From positions 134,878,201-134,942,200 of the forward strand of contig NC_084795.1 of assembly GCF_963169125.1 (NCBI RefSeq): a stretch of DNA of 64,000 bases, in the 5' to 3' direction. Positions 1 through 11,721 of the stretch are shown here, one piece after another. The DNA is from Humulus lupulus (Eukaryota > Streptophyta > Magnoliopsida > Rosales > Cannabaceae). Made by a program: the position numbers and the translations under genes. The notes beneath the pieces are model-generated. The model was not told the DNA's origin. It did not search any database and worked only from the letters and a program-made list of their open reading frames with translations. Position 1 is the stretch's first letter. Each line of letters opens with the position of its first letter.

Positions 1-1179
1 ATATAATCATTTCATTTGTTACTACTAATAATGGTTTCAAATGTCAATTTAGAATAGTCACAGAGACGAGTATTTAACATTTTTTGTTTTGTATTAGTTG
101 TTCGAATCTAAAAAAACATATGATATGGCATTGCTTTTCAATCATAAAGAGTGGCATTTCGCTGAAAATGACAGTATTTTTTCTTTTTCGAATTAGTAAT
201 GATATTGCTGGAAGGAAGAAAATTAGAGATCATTTATTACTACACCGGTCCACCAGGAACACCACAATGATATTTTACAACATACACCAATTTTCATTGT
301 ATCTATACCTCCCCTGCTACAACCATATAAGAACACCCAAAAGGGCCAATATACTTCAGAATTTTTTCCAATCACAAGAAGATAAAAAATATATATATTT
401 ATTTATACAAACTTTTTTAGGGTTATTCTACCCAATCCAACAACTTATTCTATATACTTCAATTGGATATTCTGCTATTAAAACGTTAATTTCATCATTT
501 AAAAATACTCTATCAATAAGGTCATCCGGACCATACTAAATGAAGCTTAAATGTTCAAAACTTTTGACCAAAGTTGTTATCAATTTACTATTATTGTTAT
601 TATTTTAGAAAAGAGAGCTATAGAGAACCTTTTTTTGCTACTTAAAAGGAAAGCAATTAAATATTGAATAATGTATCGCCCATTGTTATTGTTTTGGTTA
701 TTGAAAAGTTTAGCAGTTCATCAAACCCACCGAGGGACCAAGGTTTTAAAAGTTTAAACTAGCCACACCTATTGCTATTTTGGTTTTGAGTTTAAAGGTC
801 TAAACGTTGTGAGAAGTCAGAATGAGACAAATGGGGTTGAAACATTTAATATGTAGGCAATAATACCTCAATATAAGATTAAAACATACACTACACGTAA
901 ATGGAAACTTGCAATATTAAGCATGAACAGGGAAAGGTTTAGTATAATACAAATTACAAAATGGGATGGAATCTCTATTGAAAGGGTTCCCACCTTTTTG
1001 GTGGAATAATATTTGATATGATTAGATTTCTAGAAAGAACAACAAAGGAAAAATAGATATTCTCTGGACCACTTGAGAATAAAAATGGATGACTCAAGTA
1101 GTATGATACAGAATCATGCAACAAATGAGTAATAGAACAGAGGAATCTAACTCAAGTGGAAACCTTTCTAATCCCTTCC
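1..1179. other. 3' flank of the receptor gene, no gene seen
   Basis: AT-rich DNA downstream of the minus-strand receptor gene. The open frame at 84-539 on the plus strand has low-complexity composition, matches no family I know and is not supported. The first few hundred bases left of 1180 probably include the receptor gene's 3' untranslated region, but no decisive poly(A) signal can be chosen. Confidence 0.6.
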
Positions 1180-2994
1180 CTACTCCTTGTAATCAAGATC
1201 CTGTTTGCCAAAGATCAATGGGAACTCGTCATACTGCTCGGAGAAACCATGTTTGTCAGCCACGCTTTTCAAAGACTCGTAAACTTGGTACATAGAAGGT
1301 CTATCCTTGGGCCTAGAAACCACACAACTGCATGCAGCTTTCATAAAATGCAATATTTCATCGTCGTCACCTTTCCCTGACAGAGCATTGTCTATAGCAT
1401 CTATGCTTCGACCAGAACTTATCAACTGATTCACCCAATCTACCAAGTTCCCCTTGAATCCTTCTCCTCCATGATACACCTCCAATGGTTTCTGCCCTGT
1501 AACTAATTCCAGAAGCACTACTCCAAAGCCATAAACATCTCCTTTCAGAGATGCCACCATTGTGCTTGAGTACTCGGGAGCAACATATCCAAACTCTCCC
1601 AAATCTCCATTTACGAATGAGCTATCATTAGAATCACGAGTACCTACAAGCCTTGCCAACCCAAAATCTGTAATCCGAGCTTCAAAATCATAATCAAGGA
1701 GAATGACATTGGAACTAATGTTCTGATGCATATATGGTGGTTGACATGAATGGTGAAGCCATGCCAAACCTTTAGCTGCACCTACTCCGATCTTGAGCCT
1801 TGTGGGCCAATCCAAAAAACCATACTGACTATTAACGTTACCACTTCCATTCAACTGAGAGTATAAGGTTCCATTATACATATGCTTATAGACCAAAAGC
1901 TTCTCTTCTTCCACAACGCAGAAACCCAATAAGGGCACCAAATTTGGATGCCTAAGCTGCCCCAACCTGTTCATCTCCGACCTAAACTGCTTTTCACCAA
2001 GCTTGCAAGCATTCAACCTCTTCACGGCAAGAGCTGACCCATCAGGCAAAACGGCCTTGTAAGAGACCCCAGTTCTAGTTGAAATCACAATGTTTTGGGA
2101 ATCAAAATTGTTGGTAGCTACCAACAAATCAGATAACCGGACCTTAACAATGGGTTTCTGAAACAAAGAGACCTGGGCTAGTTTATGAGCCTTCAATAAA
2201 CCAACCCAACCACCAAAGTCCTTACCACCATCAGAAACATTAAAACCTCGTCTTTTTCGACTAACTCTAACGAAGAACCACCACCAAAGAGCAAAACCCA
2301 AAATCAGGGACACGGCGGCACCGATAGCCCCGGCGGCGATGATAATGCCAAGGCTTTTACTGCTCAACCCACCACATTTAGACCCAAGAGGCGCACCACA
2401 AAGCCCACTATTCCCTTCAAACCAATCTTTCTCAAAACTCGACAAATCAGACGGAATCGTACCCGTTAGATCATTATTGGCCACCGAGAACTTCTTCAAC
2501 CGTTCGAGCCGGCCCAGCTCGTACGGGATCGAACCGCTCAACCTGTTACCGTCAAGGATCAGGGTGTTGAGAAACTTACAGTTAACAATCTCAGGTGGGA
2601 TCGAACCGGTGAAGCGGTTGTTAGAGAGATCTAAGGTTACCAGATAAGGCAACCAGGTACAGATTTGGGGAGGGATCGAACCAGAGAGCTCGTTATTAGA
2701 TATCTCAAGGGTTTGGAGGCTCCGGCAGAACTTGAGAGGTTCCGGGAGTTGGCCAGAAAGTTCCATATTCTGAAGCTGGATGCTGATGAGGCGATTCTCC
2801 TTCTCGTTCCAGCAGGAAACTCCGACGAGCTTGCAGATTGAGGGTACGGACGCGTTTGAAAAGGCCCATGCACCGAGTTTCCCTAATGGGTCGGAGAGAG
2901 ATTTTCTGACGCCTTGAACGCACATAACGTCGTCTTCAATGGAGAAGACTAAGACTGAAGCTATGAGAACGAAGCAAACGAAGACGATCTTCAT
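1180..2994 (-). CDS. BIR2: BIR2-like LRR receptor pseudokinase (BAK1-interacting)
   Basis: Single-exon 604-aa receptor-like protein. Seen: hydrophobic signal peptide (about 1-25), LRR N-terminal cap ending in a Cys pair near 54-61, about five leucine-rich repeats (70-190), transmembrane segment about 214-242 followed by basic residues, then a kinase-like domain about 296-575. The glycine loop is degenerate (STRTGV near 305), the ATP lysine is present (AVKRL, K325), DFG is present (443-445), but the catalytic HRD is HQN (423-425). Known family: Arabidopsis BIR2 (about 605 aa, intronless) is a pseudokinase that binds BAK1 at the plasma membrane and keeps it from FLS2 and other immune receptors until ligand arrives. 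BIR3 and BIR4 are the alternatives; the HQN catalytic loop and length favour BIR2. Start chosen at 2994 because it is the first ATG and begins the signal peptide; the open frame continues upstream to 3189 without an ATG. This is the only intact host gene in the window. Confidence 0.9.
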   Translation of the reverse strand: MKIVFVCFVLIASVLVFSIEDDVMCVQGVRKSLSDPLGKLGAWAFSNASVPSICKLVGVSCWNEKENRLISIQLQNMELSGQLPEPLKFCRSLQTLEISNNELSGSIPPQICTWLPYLVTLDLSNNRFTGSIPPEIVNCKFLNTLILDGNRLSGSIPYELGRLERLKKFSVANNDLTGTIPSDLSSFEKDWFEGNSGLCGAPLGSKCGGLSSKSLGIIIAAGAIGAAVSLILGFALWWWFFVRVSRKRRGFNVSDGGKDFGGWVGLLKAHKLAQVSLFQKPIVKVRLSDLLVATNNFDSQNIVISTRTGVSYKAVLPDGSALAVKRLNACKLGEKQFRSEMNRLGQLRHPNLVPLLGFCVVEEEKLLVYKHMYNGTLYSQLNGSGNVNSQYGFLDWPTRLKIGVGAAKGLAWLHHSCQPPYMHQNISSNVILLDYDFEARITDFGLARLVGTRDSNDSSFVNGDLGEFGYVAPEYSSTMVASLKGDVYGFGVVLLELVTGQKPLEVYHGGEGFKGNLVDWVNQLISSGRSIDAIDNALSGKGDDDEILHFMKAACSCVVSRPKDRPSMYQVYESLKSVADKHGFSEQYDEFPLIFGKQDLDYKE

Positions 2995-3300
2995 GGCGTT
3001 TTTTCTTTTCTTATTTTTTTTTAGGATAACTAAGTTATGGGCTTTGGGTATTATGTCAATTTGGGAAAACGGGAAGTTGCAGAGAGAACGGAGGAGAAAG
3101 TAGTAGTGAAAGAGGTGGTGAAGGGTGAGAGAGATAATCGGCCATTGACAGTGAGGGAAGCTCAGATAGATAGAGAAAGAAATAGACAAAAGCAGGTGCA
3201 GGTTTGACTGGGTGTCGATTTTTAGTCAGTTTTCTTTCAGTTTCTGATTTGGCTTCTTCACCATATTATTTTGCTTATTTGATTTGTTTACCTTTTTTAC
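2995..3300 (-). promoter_or_regulatory. CT-rich leader and proximal promoter of the BIR2-like gene
   Basis: On the minus strand the 200 bases before the ATG are strongly pyrimidine-rich (runs of CTCTCT, TTTCTTTC), as in many plant 5' leaders. A WRKY-type core TTGACT lies at 3204-3209 on the plus strand, which a single chance match could also give. No clear TATA box could be chosen. Confidence 0.45.
3056..3145 (-). CDS. putative 29-codon upstream ORF in the BIR2-like leader
   Basis: An ATG at 3145 opens a frame of 29 codons ending in TGA at 3056-3058, 61 bases before the main ATG. The peptide is rich in Pro, Ser and Leu. If the transcript starts upstream of 3145, ribosomes would meet this ORF first and translation of the receptor could be lowered or conditioned. 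It is seen in sequence; its presence in the mRNA is inferred. Confidence 0.4.
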   Translation of the reverse strand: MADYLSHPSPPLSLLLSPPFSLQLPVFPN

Positions 3301-4838
3301 TTGAATTTTTTTTTGTAAATTAGAGTTTAGTATTATATTATGTATATGTTCATTTATTAAATTACCAAAAAAAAAAGTCACTATTACCTTTATAGTTAGT
3401 GACCAACACGTCCGGGGAATTCGCGATGAGTGTTATCATTTTCTCCGTTTATATTTCTAATCCCTAATTTCGTCTCATTTCTGTTTATTTTGGGGGAGAA
3501 TCTCTTATTAGAGCAGAAAATTACTTATTTAAAAAATAAATTTTTAATTAAAATTTTAAAATAAAAATCATAAATTAAAATATTTGACAATATTTATTAT
3601 TTAAAATATTAAACACTATCCTAAATAAAATTTAAAATATTAAAAAATTTACTATTATACTAAAAAAATACATAAAAAAAATAAAATGCATATAAAATAT
3701 TATAAAAATATATAAAAATTTAAACGGGTCTGTCGGAGCGGGGAGTGCTATTTCCGTTTCCACCCCATTTAACATTCAGTAAATAAAAATTATCATCGTC
3801 TCCGCTCCGTTACCCATTTATATGTGAATTTTCCCCGCCCCATTAGGGACAGGTCCCGCGGGCCTCATCCCTATAAAAAATATGTGCATCTCTATTTATA
3901 GTCCCTACATAATGGATTAAATACAATTTAGCCTCACTGAACTGTTAGTTTTTTTTTTTATTTTAAAACAAAAAAACAATACTACTATTATTTGTCCTTC
4001 CTTAGCAAAAAATTATTATATGATTTGTGCAGTAACTAACATTTTTCAAAAATAAAAGTTAATAATAATCTGCATGCTTTTTATCATACTTCAAATAGCT
4101 GGCACATTTAAAATAAGGTATATTATTATTTCTCTTAAAAATTATATTATTCAACATCAAATTATATCCTCTGACACTTGGGAGTGTAAACTTTTATTAT
4201 TAAAAAGTAACTTTTCATACTTCTTTGTAAAATAATTTTTAAGATGATTGACAGTGATATTACACATGATCCAATTATAGCTTTAAAGTTCTTTTACAAA
4301 TAATTGAAAATACAGTATTTCATTAAAAAAAATTTATTATTAAAATGGTTTTTCATTTTTTTAAGTGTAATGAAACACAAAAATTATATTGAATTTTTTT
4401 TTTAATGAAGCAGCATTCTAGATGGAAAATAATAAGACAAGTGGAAAAAAACATTAAGTATTTAACTTTTTAAAAATAATTTACTAAGAATAATAAGGAA
4501 GAAAAGAAAAGAAACAAATTTTTTACGTGGTTCGGTAGTTAAATCTACTTAGTTTACGAGTCACTTTTATTAAAATAGTCTGCGTTAAAACTTAAAAACA
4601 ATTTCATAGAATTTCAGTACAGAATTTGTGCGCCCCCCTAAATGACTACAATCTAGGCTATTTATAGATCTAGTTTATAAAATATTTTTTCCCTTAATCT
4701 TAGGGAAGTTACATAATATCTATTGTGAATTCAAAATACAAAAGAATTAATAAAAATATTATATGATATATTAAATATCAAATATCCCTTAAGAATAAAA
4801 TTGTTAATATATGGCTATAACAGATCCACAATTATATG
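3301..4838. other. AT-rich intergenic DNA with decayed repeat traces
   Basis: No coding frame stands out. A GC-rich patch at about 3720-3880 (GGAGCGGGGAG, CCCCGCCCC, CCCGCGGGCC) is unlike its AT-rich surroundings and may be a decayed transposon end. At 4500-4650 a stretch with ACGTGGTTCGG and CTACTTAGTTTACGAG resembles part of the LTR that follows at 4839, suggesting an older degenerate LTR fragment. Confidence 0.4.
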
Positions 4839-5575
4839 TGTTGACGCGATTTTTCGCCAACAGGAGATTAATAAATCTAATAAAGATAATAATGCTTATT
4901 TGTAAACCGTAATGAGATAATAAGAACCCTTCCATACACACACAACTTTTACGTAGTTTAGTGGTTAAAATCCACCTAGTCCACAAGACAGTATTATTGC
5001 TTTTCTCTCACAATTTCTGTAGATTTTCAGTAATACAAAAGGCAGTCCCCTTCCCTATCTATTATCCCTGATATTTATAGGGGAATTTCTTAGACAAGTT
5101 TGGGTAACCGTGTGAATAAATATGGTATACATTTACATTGGGATATGATTTGATAACATAATAGAATATACTCCTGCTATCTCGGATAATAAATGATAGA
5201 TATGCAATACAACCTAGGCATTAATGAGCGTATAAGGAGCCTCCGAGTCTCTTGGGATCCTTCAGTGTGCGTTTTGACCAGGTTTCCACGAGCTAAATAT
5301 CTAATCTGAGTTGGTGATCAAAGATTATCTGAACCTTAGCTTAGATTAAGCTCAAAGCGTCCAAGGGTGGGTCTGGCCATTATAATTCTCGAACTGAATT
5401 GTTATCCTAAGAGGCGACCTGATAATAACCTGTATGTCATGTTGTCGAGTCCCAACTCGAGCTGCTCACATTATTGTTAACCAAATGTTCTACTTGGTTG
5501 CTTTTCCACTTATTCATCTGCCAGTTGTACCCCAAGCTGAGTGACTAGACTCGTGCTAATTTTTAGGGTACAACA
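4839..5575 (-). mobile_element. 3' LTR of Tat-lineage element A1
   Basis: 737-bp LTR read on the minus strand, starting TGTTGTACCC and ending GTCAACA. It is related along most of its length to the LTR at 35777-36519, for example the shared block around AAAATCCACCTAGTCCAC. A polypurine tract lies directly before its minus-strand start (5576-5590), so this is the 3' LTR. Divergence from the 35777 copy is large, so the two LTRs are unlikely to come from one insertion. Confidence 0.75.
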
Positions 5576-5590
5576 TTTGCCCCCCAAGCT
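5576..5590 (-). other. polypurine tract of A1
   Basis: On the minus strand the bases read AGCTTGGGGGGCAAA immediately before the LTR start. The same GGGGGGCAA core precedes the 3' LTRs of elements B and C. This is the expected primer site for plus-strand DNA synthesis and fixes element orientation. Confidence 0.75.
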
Positions 5591-5771
5591 CCTGTTCGTG
5601 CTTGATGTCATCACATGCATAATAGTTGTCTGTAATTGGCGTCCGTTTGGGTTTCAAGGACTGTGACAACTGTCCTGTCAACTTTTTGCTGCCGTATGGT
5701 TCATTTAATCTTGGCCTTTGGATCTTGAGCTAACCCAATTGGATGGCCCGAATTAATTCCCATAATTTTCA

Positions 5772-5960
5772 TATAAATAGAGTGATCAGACCTGAACCCT
5801 TACCACCTTTGCATTCAAAAAGTTTCCCTTCAAAAAGAAATTTTCCCTTTTTCTTCTCAAACTTCTCCCAAAAACCTTCATGGTCTTTCAGACTCTTAGA
5901 AGCTTTCAAGGAGCTTCCTGTGGACGTATCGACATTTCCTTTGAATCGAACATATAAACT
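5772..5960 (+). promoter_or_regulatory. antisense TATA box and leader exon in A1
   Basis: TATAAATA at 5772-5779 on the plus strand, against the direction of A1, is followed by a pyrimidine-rich leader (runs of CCTTTTTCTTCTC) and a good splice donor CT|GTAAGT at 5961. Elements B and C have the same arrangement in the same place relative to their 3' LTR. The frame 5743-5964 begins upstream of the TATA box and is probably not translated; it overlaps this leader. Reading as promoter plus non-coding exon is inferred from the conserved layout. Confidence 0.5.
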
Positions 5961-6635
5961 GTAAGTATTTCCTCATCTGGTTTTAATATTTCAATTCTTT
6001 ATTTTCTAGTGAGCTTTTTACTTCGAAAAAGGCTCTTTGCTCAATATCGTTTAGGCTATGTCTGAGTGTAAATAGGAAATATTATTTGGTTTAGGATAAA
6101 TGAACGATACTAGGCTTGTTTAGAAATAAGGTATTCATAAAACAAGGAGAATTTCCTGGGTTTTACAAAGAAAATGCTATCGGTAAATCGATTAGAATAT
6201 CTGTTTGGATGTAGAAGCCGAAAGGGTTTTAGGTTTGGTTCTGGGTAGCTTAAGGGTCACGATTCCTTAAGCAGTTTTGCATTAAATCGCTTTCAAAAGA
6301 AAAGTAGTGGGTCTGACAAGTCTGACACACGAATCCCGAAGTATTAGGGAATTTCAGGAATTCAAAGCGCGTGGCCTAGGACCATGCGTGGAACCACATG
6401 TTGAGGCTAGAACACACCTTAGCTCATGTAAATTTTAAATCCCAAAAGTAAACCACTTAAAACCTTGGAGCTTTGTACCTCCACAGCTGTAACTAGTCAT
6501 TGTCTTAGCTCGCCACTAATAGGCCGTTTTATTGTCAGGCGAGCTAAATTATGCCCCCCCCCCCCCCCCCCCCCTCCCCCAAAGAAAAACGCCACGAGCT
6601 CCTCTGCCTAGAGTAAGAATAAGTGCAAGCAGGTC
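5961..6635 (+). other. antisense-gene intron 1, poly-C run and start of exon 2 in A1
   Basis: After the donor at 5961 the sequence is non-coding until a plausible acceptor TTTTATTGTCAG ending at 6538. An ATG at 6551 is followed at once by 21 consecutive C (6554-6574), then T and CCCCC. The bases 6612-6635 encode the beginning of the antisense-gene segment that resumes at 9106 beyond a solo LTR. The codon just before that segment is TAG. Confidence 0.4.
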
Positions 6636-9100
6636 TGTAACGCCCTGGATAACCAAGACCGTTACACTGTGTGTTTAAAATAGTGCAAGACTTGCTAATC
6701 AAGTCATTCAGACAAAGTGTAAGTTCTATACCATTATCAGAGTAGAAATAAAAAGATTTTGGTTACAAACAGGCTATTTTCATTAAAAATGACGATTTAG
6801 TACATGGAGACTCGAAACAGGGTTTAGATATCTTAGTTACAACAAATTCTAGAAGTTACAAATAGTTCAAGCCACTCTAATGGCAAAATATACATTTTAG
6901 GTTTCCGTCCTGCACAATTTGTCGACCGTGGCGGTCGAGCAGCTGACAATGTACACCTCGCCCCCAGAGCTCTCCAACTCATGGTTGATTCAGCCTACCC
7001 TTGCCTTTACCTGCACCACGTAGCACCCGTGAGCCAGGGCCCAGCAAGAAAGCATAATAACATAACAAGATTAACATCAATAATCAAATATTCCACAGTG
7101 CATAATCAGAAATTCATCAGTTCATAACACCTATCCACGTAGTGATAACAATTGTCACCCAGACAGTCAATCAACTATATTCATAGCACAATATTCACGT
7201 TCATAACTAATAGATTGTCATATCCATCAAATAACATTCAGGGTTGGCGCCCTTAGTCGCACCCTCTATTTAACACACTGTCTTCGGCTCAATAGGGCCG
7301 CCCCCAGTGTAATACTCACTGACTCCGGCCAGCTTAACCGAGCTCAGTGATAAATAAGCTGCCTCAGCTCCCAGTGGCTGAGCCGCGCCCCAGTGCGCAA
7401 ATAATGATTCCGACACCCTTAGGCCGGTAATCGCATGTCCCATGGCGTAATAACACCATCTCATGACATGATATACAAATATTGGGAACTCTTAGTCCCA
7501 TCGTGACCACATGGTTAATCACATTCACATAATAATGCATACAAACATAGGGAACACTTAGTCCCAACCTAACCACATACTCAGGTGCAGCTTTCTTACC
7601 TGTATCCCGAGCTTCCGATGCCCCAAAGCCGCGAGCACGGTCCTCTTTCCCGAGCCTCACCAAAGACCTAGTCACAATACAAACGAAACATCCTTTATCA
7701 CTAACCAATCCAAAACTACTTCCCGGCACCAATCCCACACTCTCGGAATCCCTAAGACCTTAAAACAATACCCCGGAGACATCCCCCGAACCCCCGGAGT
7801 GAAGGCCCAAAAATTGCCAAAAGTGACATCCTGAAATTGGCCTTGTGCCGCGGCACCCATCAGTCAGGGACTCCACGCCGCGGCACACAAAACCCGTGCC
7901 GCGGCACGCCTTCGCAGCCCAGAATTCTGGGTTTTTCCTTCGCGTTTTCCCGAGCTCCAACCTCTCCAAATCACCCCAAACTCCATCCTAAGTCCCAAAA
8001 CCAACTCTAAACCCTTAATAAACCTCACAAAAACTCAAAAACATCATGCCCAAGCTCACTCACACCTTCAATCCTAAAATTCACTCTTGAATTTCATACT
8101 TAACAACTCAAACCAGAAAATTAAGAACAACTTGAACTCAAACACAAACCACACTCCAAACTCCCTAAACCTTAACAGAAACAAGCCTAATAATCACCCA
8201 GAAACCTTACCTTGAGTGGTGAGTCCAACCTCTAGCTTTAAACCTCCTTCCCCTTTGATTACCCAATTCTGAGTTCATACAAAACCAGCCACCAATTTGT
8301 TTCAATTCACACTTATCAACCAAAAATCAGACTTGAAACTTACACAAATTATAGACAAACCCTTACCTCTGAGTAACCTTGATTTATGCTCAATTCAGTT
8401 GCCCAGAACCATCAAAGCTCCCCTCCTAGGTCTCCCAACTTCAGCTTTCCTCTTCTTCCCTTTTCTTCTATCTTTTCCTCACATTTCAGCATAAATCAAT
8501 TCCCCACCAAGTGTTATACGTGACCCCCCTTTCCTTCAGCTGAAGTAATCCAATTCCTTGCCTAATGACCACTTTACCCTTCCATCTATTTCCCATTCCA
8601 ACTAAACCTTAAGGCCCTTTTTGTCATTCCTACTTCCTTACAATTCTACCACTTCCTTTAACCAATCTTGTTACTCTCTATGGTTACTAACAGCTACACA
8701 AGTTACCAAACCACTGGTTACCAATATCTCACAAGAACTAAATTACAAAATCCCCAAAATACCCCTAGGCTCCTCCCGAGCCGGGTATGAAGCCCCGTTG
8801 TGACTTTTGAGTTATCTAGCTCTCTAGGACCGTCTCGGCACGTGCATCGCATTAATATCACCACACCCACGTGGTACAAATCACATCACATAATTATCAC
8901 ACGTATGCCCTCAACGGGCTAGAATTATCACATACCATAGTACACATAATCATGCATCTCAAATACTCAAATAGTCATATAACATGCTTAAAATCATAAT
9001 CATGCGTCTTAATCATTAAATTCACGCATACTTCCCATTATGCCCTCCAGGCACGCTAATCAAGGCCCTTGAGCCTTATTAGCAAATTTGGGTCGTTACA
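6636..9100 (-). mobile_element. solo LTR I, Tekay/Del-like, 2,465 bp
   Basis: Begins TGTAACGCCC and ends CGTTACA, with a perfect 5-bp target duplication AGGTC at 6631-6635 and 9101-9105. It is the reverse orientation of the LTR type seen complete at 56992-59386; shared landmarks include the block TGCACCACGTAGCACCCGTG and GCCCAGCAAGAAA. No internal gag-pol or primer site is present, so it is a solo LTR left by LTR-LTR recombination. It splits an exon of the A1 antisense gene; removing it mentally leaves that exon in frame. Open frames inside it are chance. Confidence 0.85.
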
Positions 9101-11721
9101 AGGTCACCTCTGACTCTCAAATTCCTCATTTTGGCCCTGTGGTGGAGAGGGAACTCGTTGTCAACCCTAATGCATTCTTTGAGGCTGAGCACATATTGTC
9201 CTGTATAACGTCTCAGGGGAAAGTTAACAAGATCCTGCTGAGCCATGAGATCGAGATGGGAGCTGATGGCCTCCAATCCCGACCTCTGTTGGAAGGAGAG
9301 TGGAGCTGTGCCCCTGTCCAAGATGACTATGGGGCATGGAGTGATGACACCTGAAGGCAGGTGCCTTCCTCCCACTGGACCAGTACTTCGTAGATTTCTT
9401 GAACTACGTTAGATTGGCTTCGTTCCAGCTCCCGCCAAATTCATATAGACTTTTGATGGGGTTAAAATATCTGTTTCTGAGGCACGAGTGGGAGGTCCCC
9501 ACTCCAGCAGACATTATGTATTTCTTCTGCCTCAAGGCCAATCCTGACCAGAAGGGGTGAGGTGACGGTTTCTACTACCTCACTTGTTTTCTCAACTCAG
9601 CCTCTGTCATAGACCTCCCCAGCCACCCAAATGACTATAAAGACTTATTCTTTACGTCAAATGAATTCAAGAACTGTGAGCACCGATAATTCAACTACCC
9701 CCTTAAGTCTTTTAACTTTATGAATTCAACATGTGAACTTTTTTATTACTTTCACACATCTTGTTTTGTTGTTGTTGTTTAAGTATGCTAACTGAGTTCA
9801 TTCCTTGTGCGGCTATATTTGCAAGGATAGGGCGGTCTGAGACCCTTGGGAGTAAATATGAGACTTTGTCTAGTCTTCCTGCAAGGGAGAAAGGCTTCCG
9901 TCAGGTTGTGAATGATGTCACCATGGTGGCCTGCAACCTGATTAGCAAGGGCTAGATGCTGGCTCTCAAGACCAGAGCTATTCTTCCTGTCATCAACGAG
10001 CTCCCCCTCCTCAAGAAGCCTTGCCAGCCAATGAAGACATCGAGGAGGAAGAAGACGTGGCACTGTTGGTGCATAAAAGGCGAGCTCTTGAAGACAATCA
10101 GGGGCCTGATCAAGAGCGAGCTATGTCCGGGGCAGCAGCTGGCCCCTCCAGCCATGGTAACCCATATAGAGAGTTAGATCAAGCTACTGCCAGTTTTAGG
10201 CTGATTCGCTTCAACCCTAACCATCTCATTAGTTGTCATTCTACTGACCCGGACCTAAACACCACCCTCCTTTAGTGTGTGGACCGTTTGGTGGTACACT
10301 ACGACCACAAATACCCAAAGGTACCATTGTGGTTGACAACACTCTCAATTTTAGGTCCATTTTTGAGGAGTATGGGACAAACTGTAGGACCTGGCCTTCC
10401 TTGCGTCAGGGCGTATATGCCCCTAGTTTTAGGCAGTACGTAGATGAGTCCAGCCTTGAAGAAGGACCTGAACCTCCTAGGACCTAGGAGGTAATAATTT
10501 TAGATTCTCCCCCACCTCCATTAATCCAAAAGTTAGAGGTTGTTCCTAACCCAGTCCATAACCCCGAGCCGTTCGTAGTAGATTCCTCCCCTTGCTCGGA
10601 TGGTAGGGTTCTTGGTCTTTTTCTTGTCTTTATATTACTTTGAATAATTATTTCTTATATTTGAACCTTCTGCTCGTTCTTTTTCATGCGAAGAGATGGA
10701 GCTGCCAGATGCCCCTGGTTTGAGGGGTGCTTTTAAGGCCAGCGGGACCGGAGCTAGTCCTGTGGTGAAAAGGGCCAGACTAATAAAGAAACAAACTCCC
10801 AAGACTGGGGCTACTGGCAAGTCTCTAGCTAAAGACAAAGGTGTCAGCTCCACCCGGGAGCAGCCACAAAAATCCCTCCCCTTAGCTCATGTGACAACAG
10901 TCAGGGTTCATCAAGCTCTGCCTCCTCTTCCTCGGCCTGTACCTCCCTCGATGCCTCAAGTGATCCAAGGCGAGGCTCCCACCATCCAGATCCCAGTTAA
11001 GCCACTCGACCTGGCTAGGATCCCCGAGGCATTTCGGGGTACTGTGTATGAGATGGCAAGCCATATGGTTGGCCATGCTTACATAGCCAACGCCAAAGAC
11101 TTGAGGGATATAGATGAGCGTACTCTTGAGGACGTTCTCGAATCTGCTATGGGGATGAACCTCACAGTGATTCGTTCTCACCTTTCCAACTTTTATTTTT
11201 CTTTTTCTCCTTAGTTTTTTTTTTAATTATTCTTGACTTGCCTTATCCTTTTGCAGTTTGTCCTAGCTCAATTATAAGGAATTTCTCGGGTTAAAGCTAG
11301 GGATGAGGAGCTCCGAGCCGCCCTGAGCGCTGTCCAAGAGGGCGAACAGTCTTCCAAAGCTGCCCTGGTTTCCCCCTAGGAGAGCAAGCAGTTTGCAAAG
11401 GCTGCCGTGACTGCTTCCCAAGAAGGCGAGTGGATTGCCAAGAATCAGGTCATAGAAGTAAGTCGTCGATTGGACCAGCTGTAGGCGGAGAATGAGGGGC
11501 TCAGAAAGAAGCTTGATAAGGTCGAGGCCAAAGCCAAAGAGGAGGCTGTGGAGTCATCGACTCAAATGGAGGAGATGCGTTATCGTCGTTGGGCTTTCAA
11601 CCAGGACGAAAAATTCTCCTTTATGCAAACCGAGTTATGGGAACCATAAGAACCCTCGGAGACTGTCGAAGCTTATGACACTGCCAAGGGAGATGGCGAG
11701 GATGTGAACTCTTCTGAGTGA
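9101..11721 (+). pseudogene. antisense gene of A1 (PF04195-like, coiled coil), broken
   Basis: Runs opposite to A1 gag-pol. Exon part 9106-9655 encodes a domain like PF04195 ('putative gypsy type transposon'): PHFGPVVEREL, then LPLDQYFVDFLNY and FQLPPNS. A frameshift lies near 9355. After a decayed donor, 9786-10270 begins with a block shared with the A2 copy (SETLG.YETLS) and continues acidic (EDIEEEEDVALL). 10696-11170 is basic, then Pro-rich, ending in LEDVLESAMGMNLT with a donor just after. An acceptor TTTTGCAG ends at 11256; the last exon (to TGA at 11719-11721) is a heptad-rich coiled coil ending in the motif RYRRWAFNQDEKFSFM. Several stops (for example TAG at 11380 region and 11481 region) show decay. 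Function unknown; such antisense ORFs are known in Tat/Retand/Ogre elements. Not a host gene, because it lies between pol and the LTR. Confidence 0.7.

Noticed and set aside
84..539. 151-codon plus-strand frame at the left edge
   Set aside because: No recognisable domain, AT-rich chance composition, no neighbouring signals.
2995..3189. N-terminal extension of the receptor gene to 669 residues
   Set aside because: The upstream frame has no ATG (it opens with TTG), lies in a CT-rich leader and would bury the signal peptide; 604 residues fits the BIR2 family.
5743..5964. 73-codon plus-strand frame as a gene
   Set aside because: It starts upstream of the antisense TATA box and runs through the leader exon; B and C have no matching peptide.
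7270..7969. Minus-strand frames in solo LTR I
   Set aside because: They lie in a solo LTR, are not preserved in LTRs II, VI or VII and have no known domain.
9101..11721. Antisense gene as a host gene
   Set aside because: The same gene recurs at the same place in four retrotransposons.
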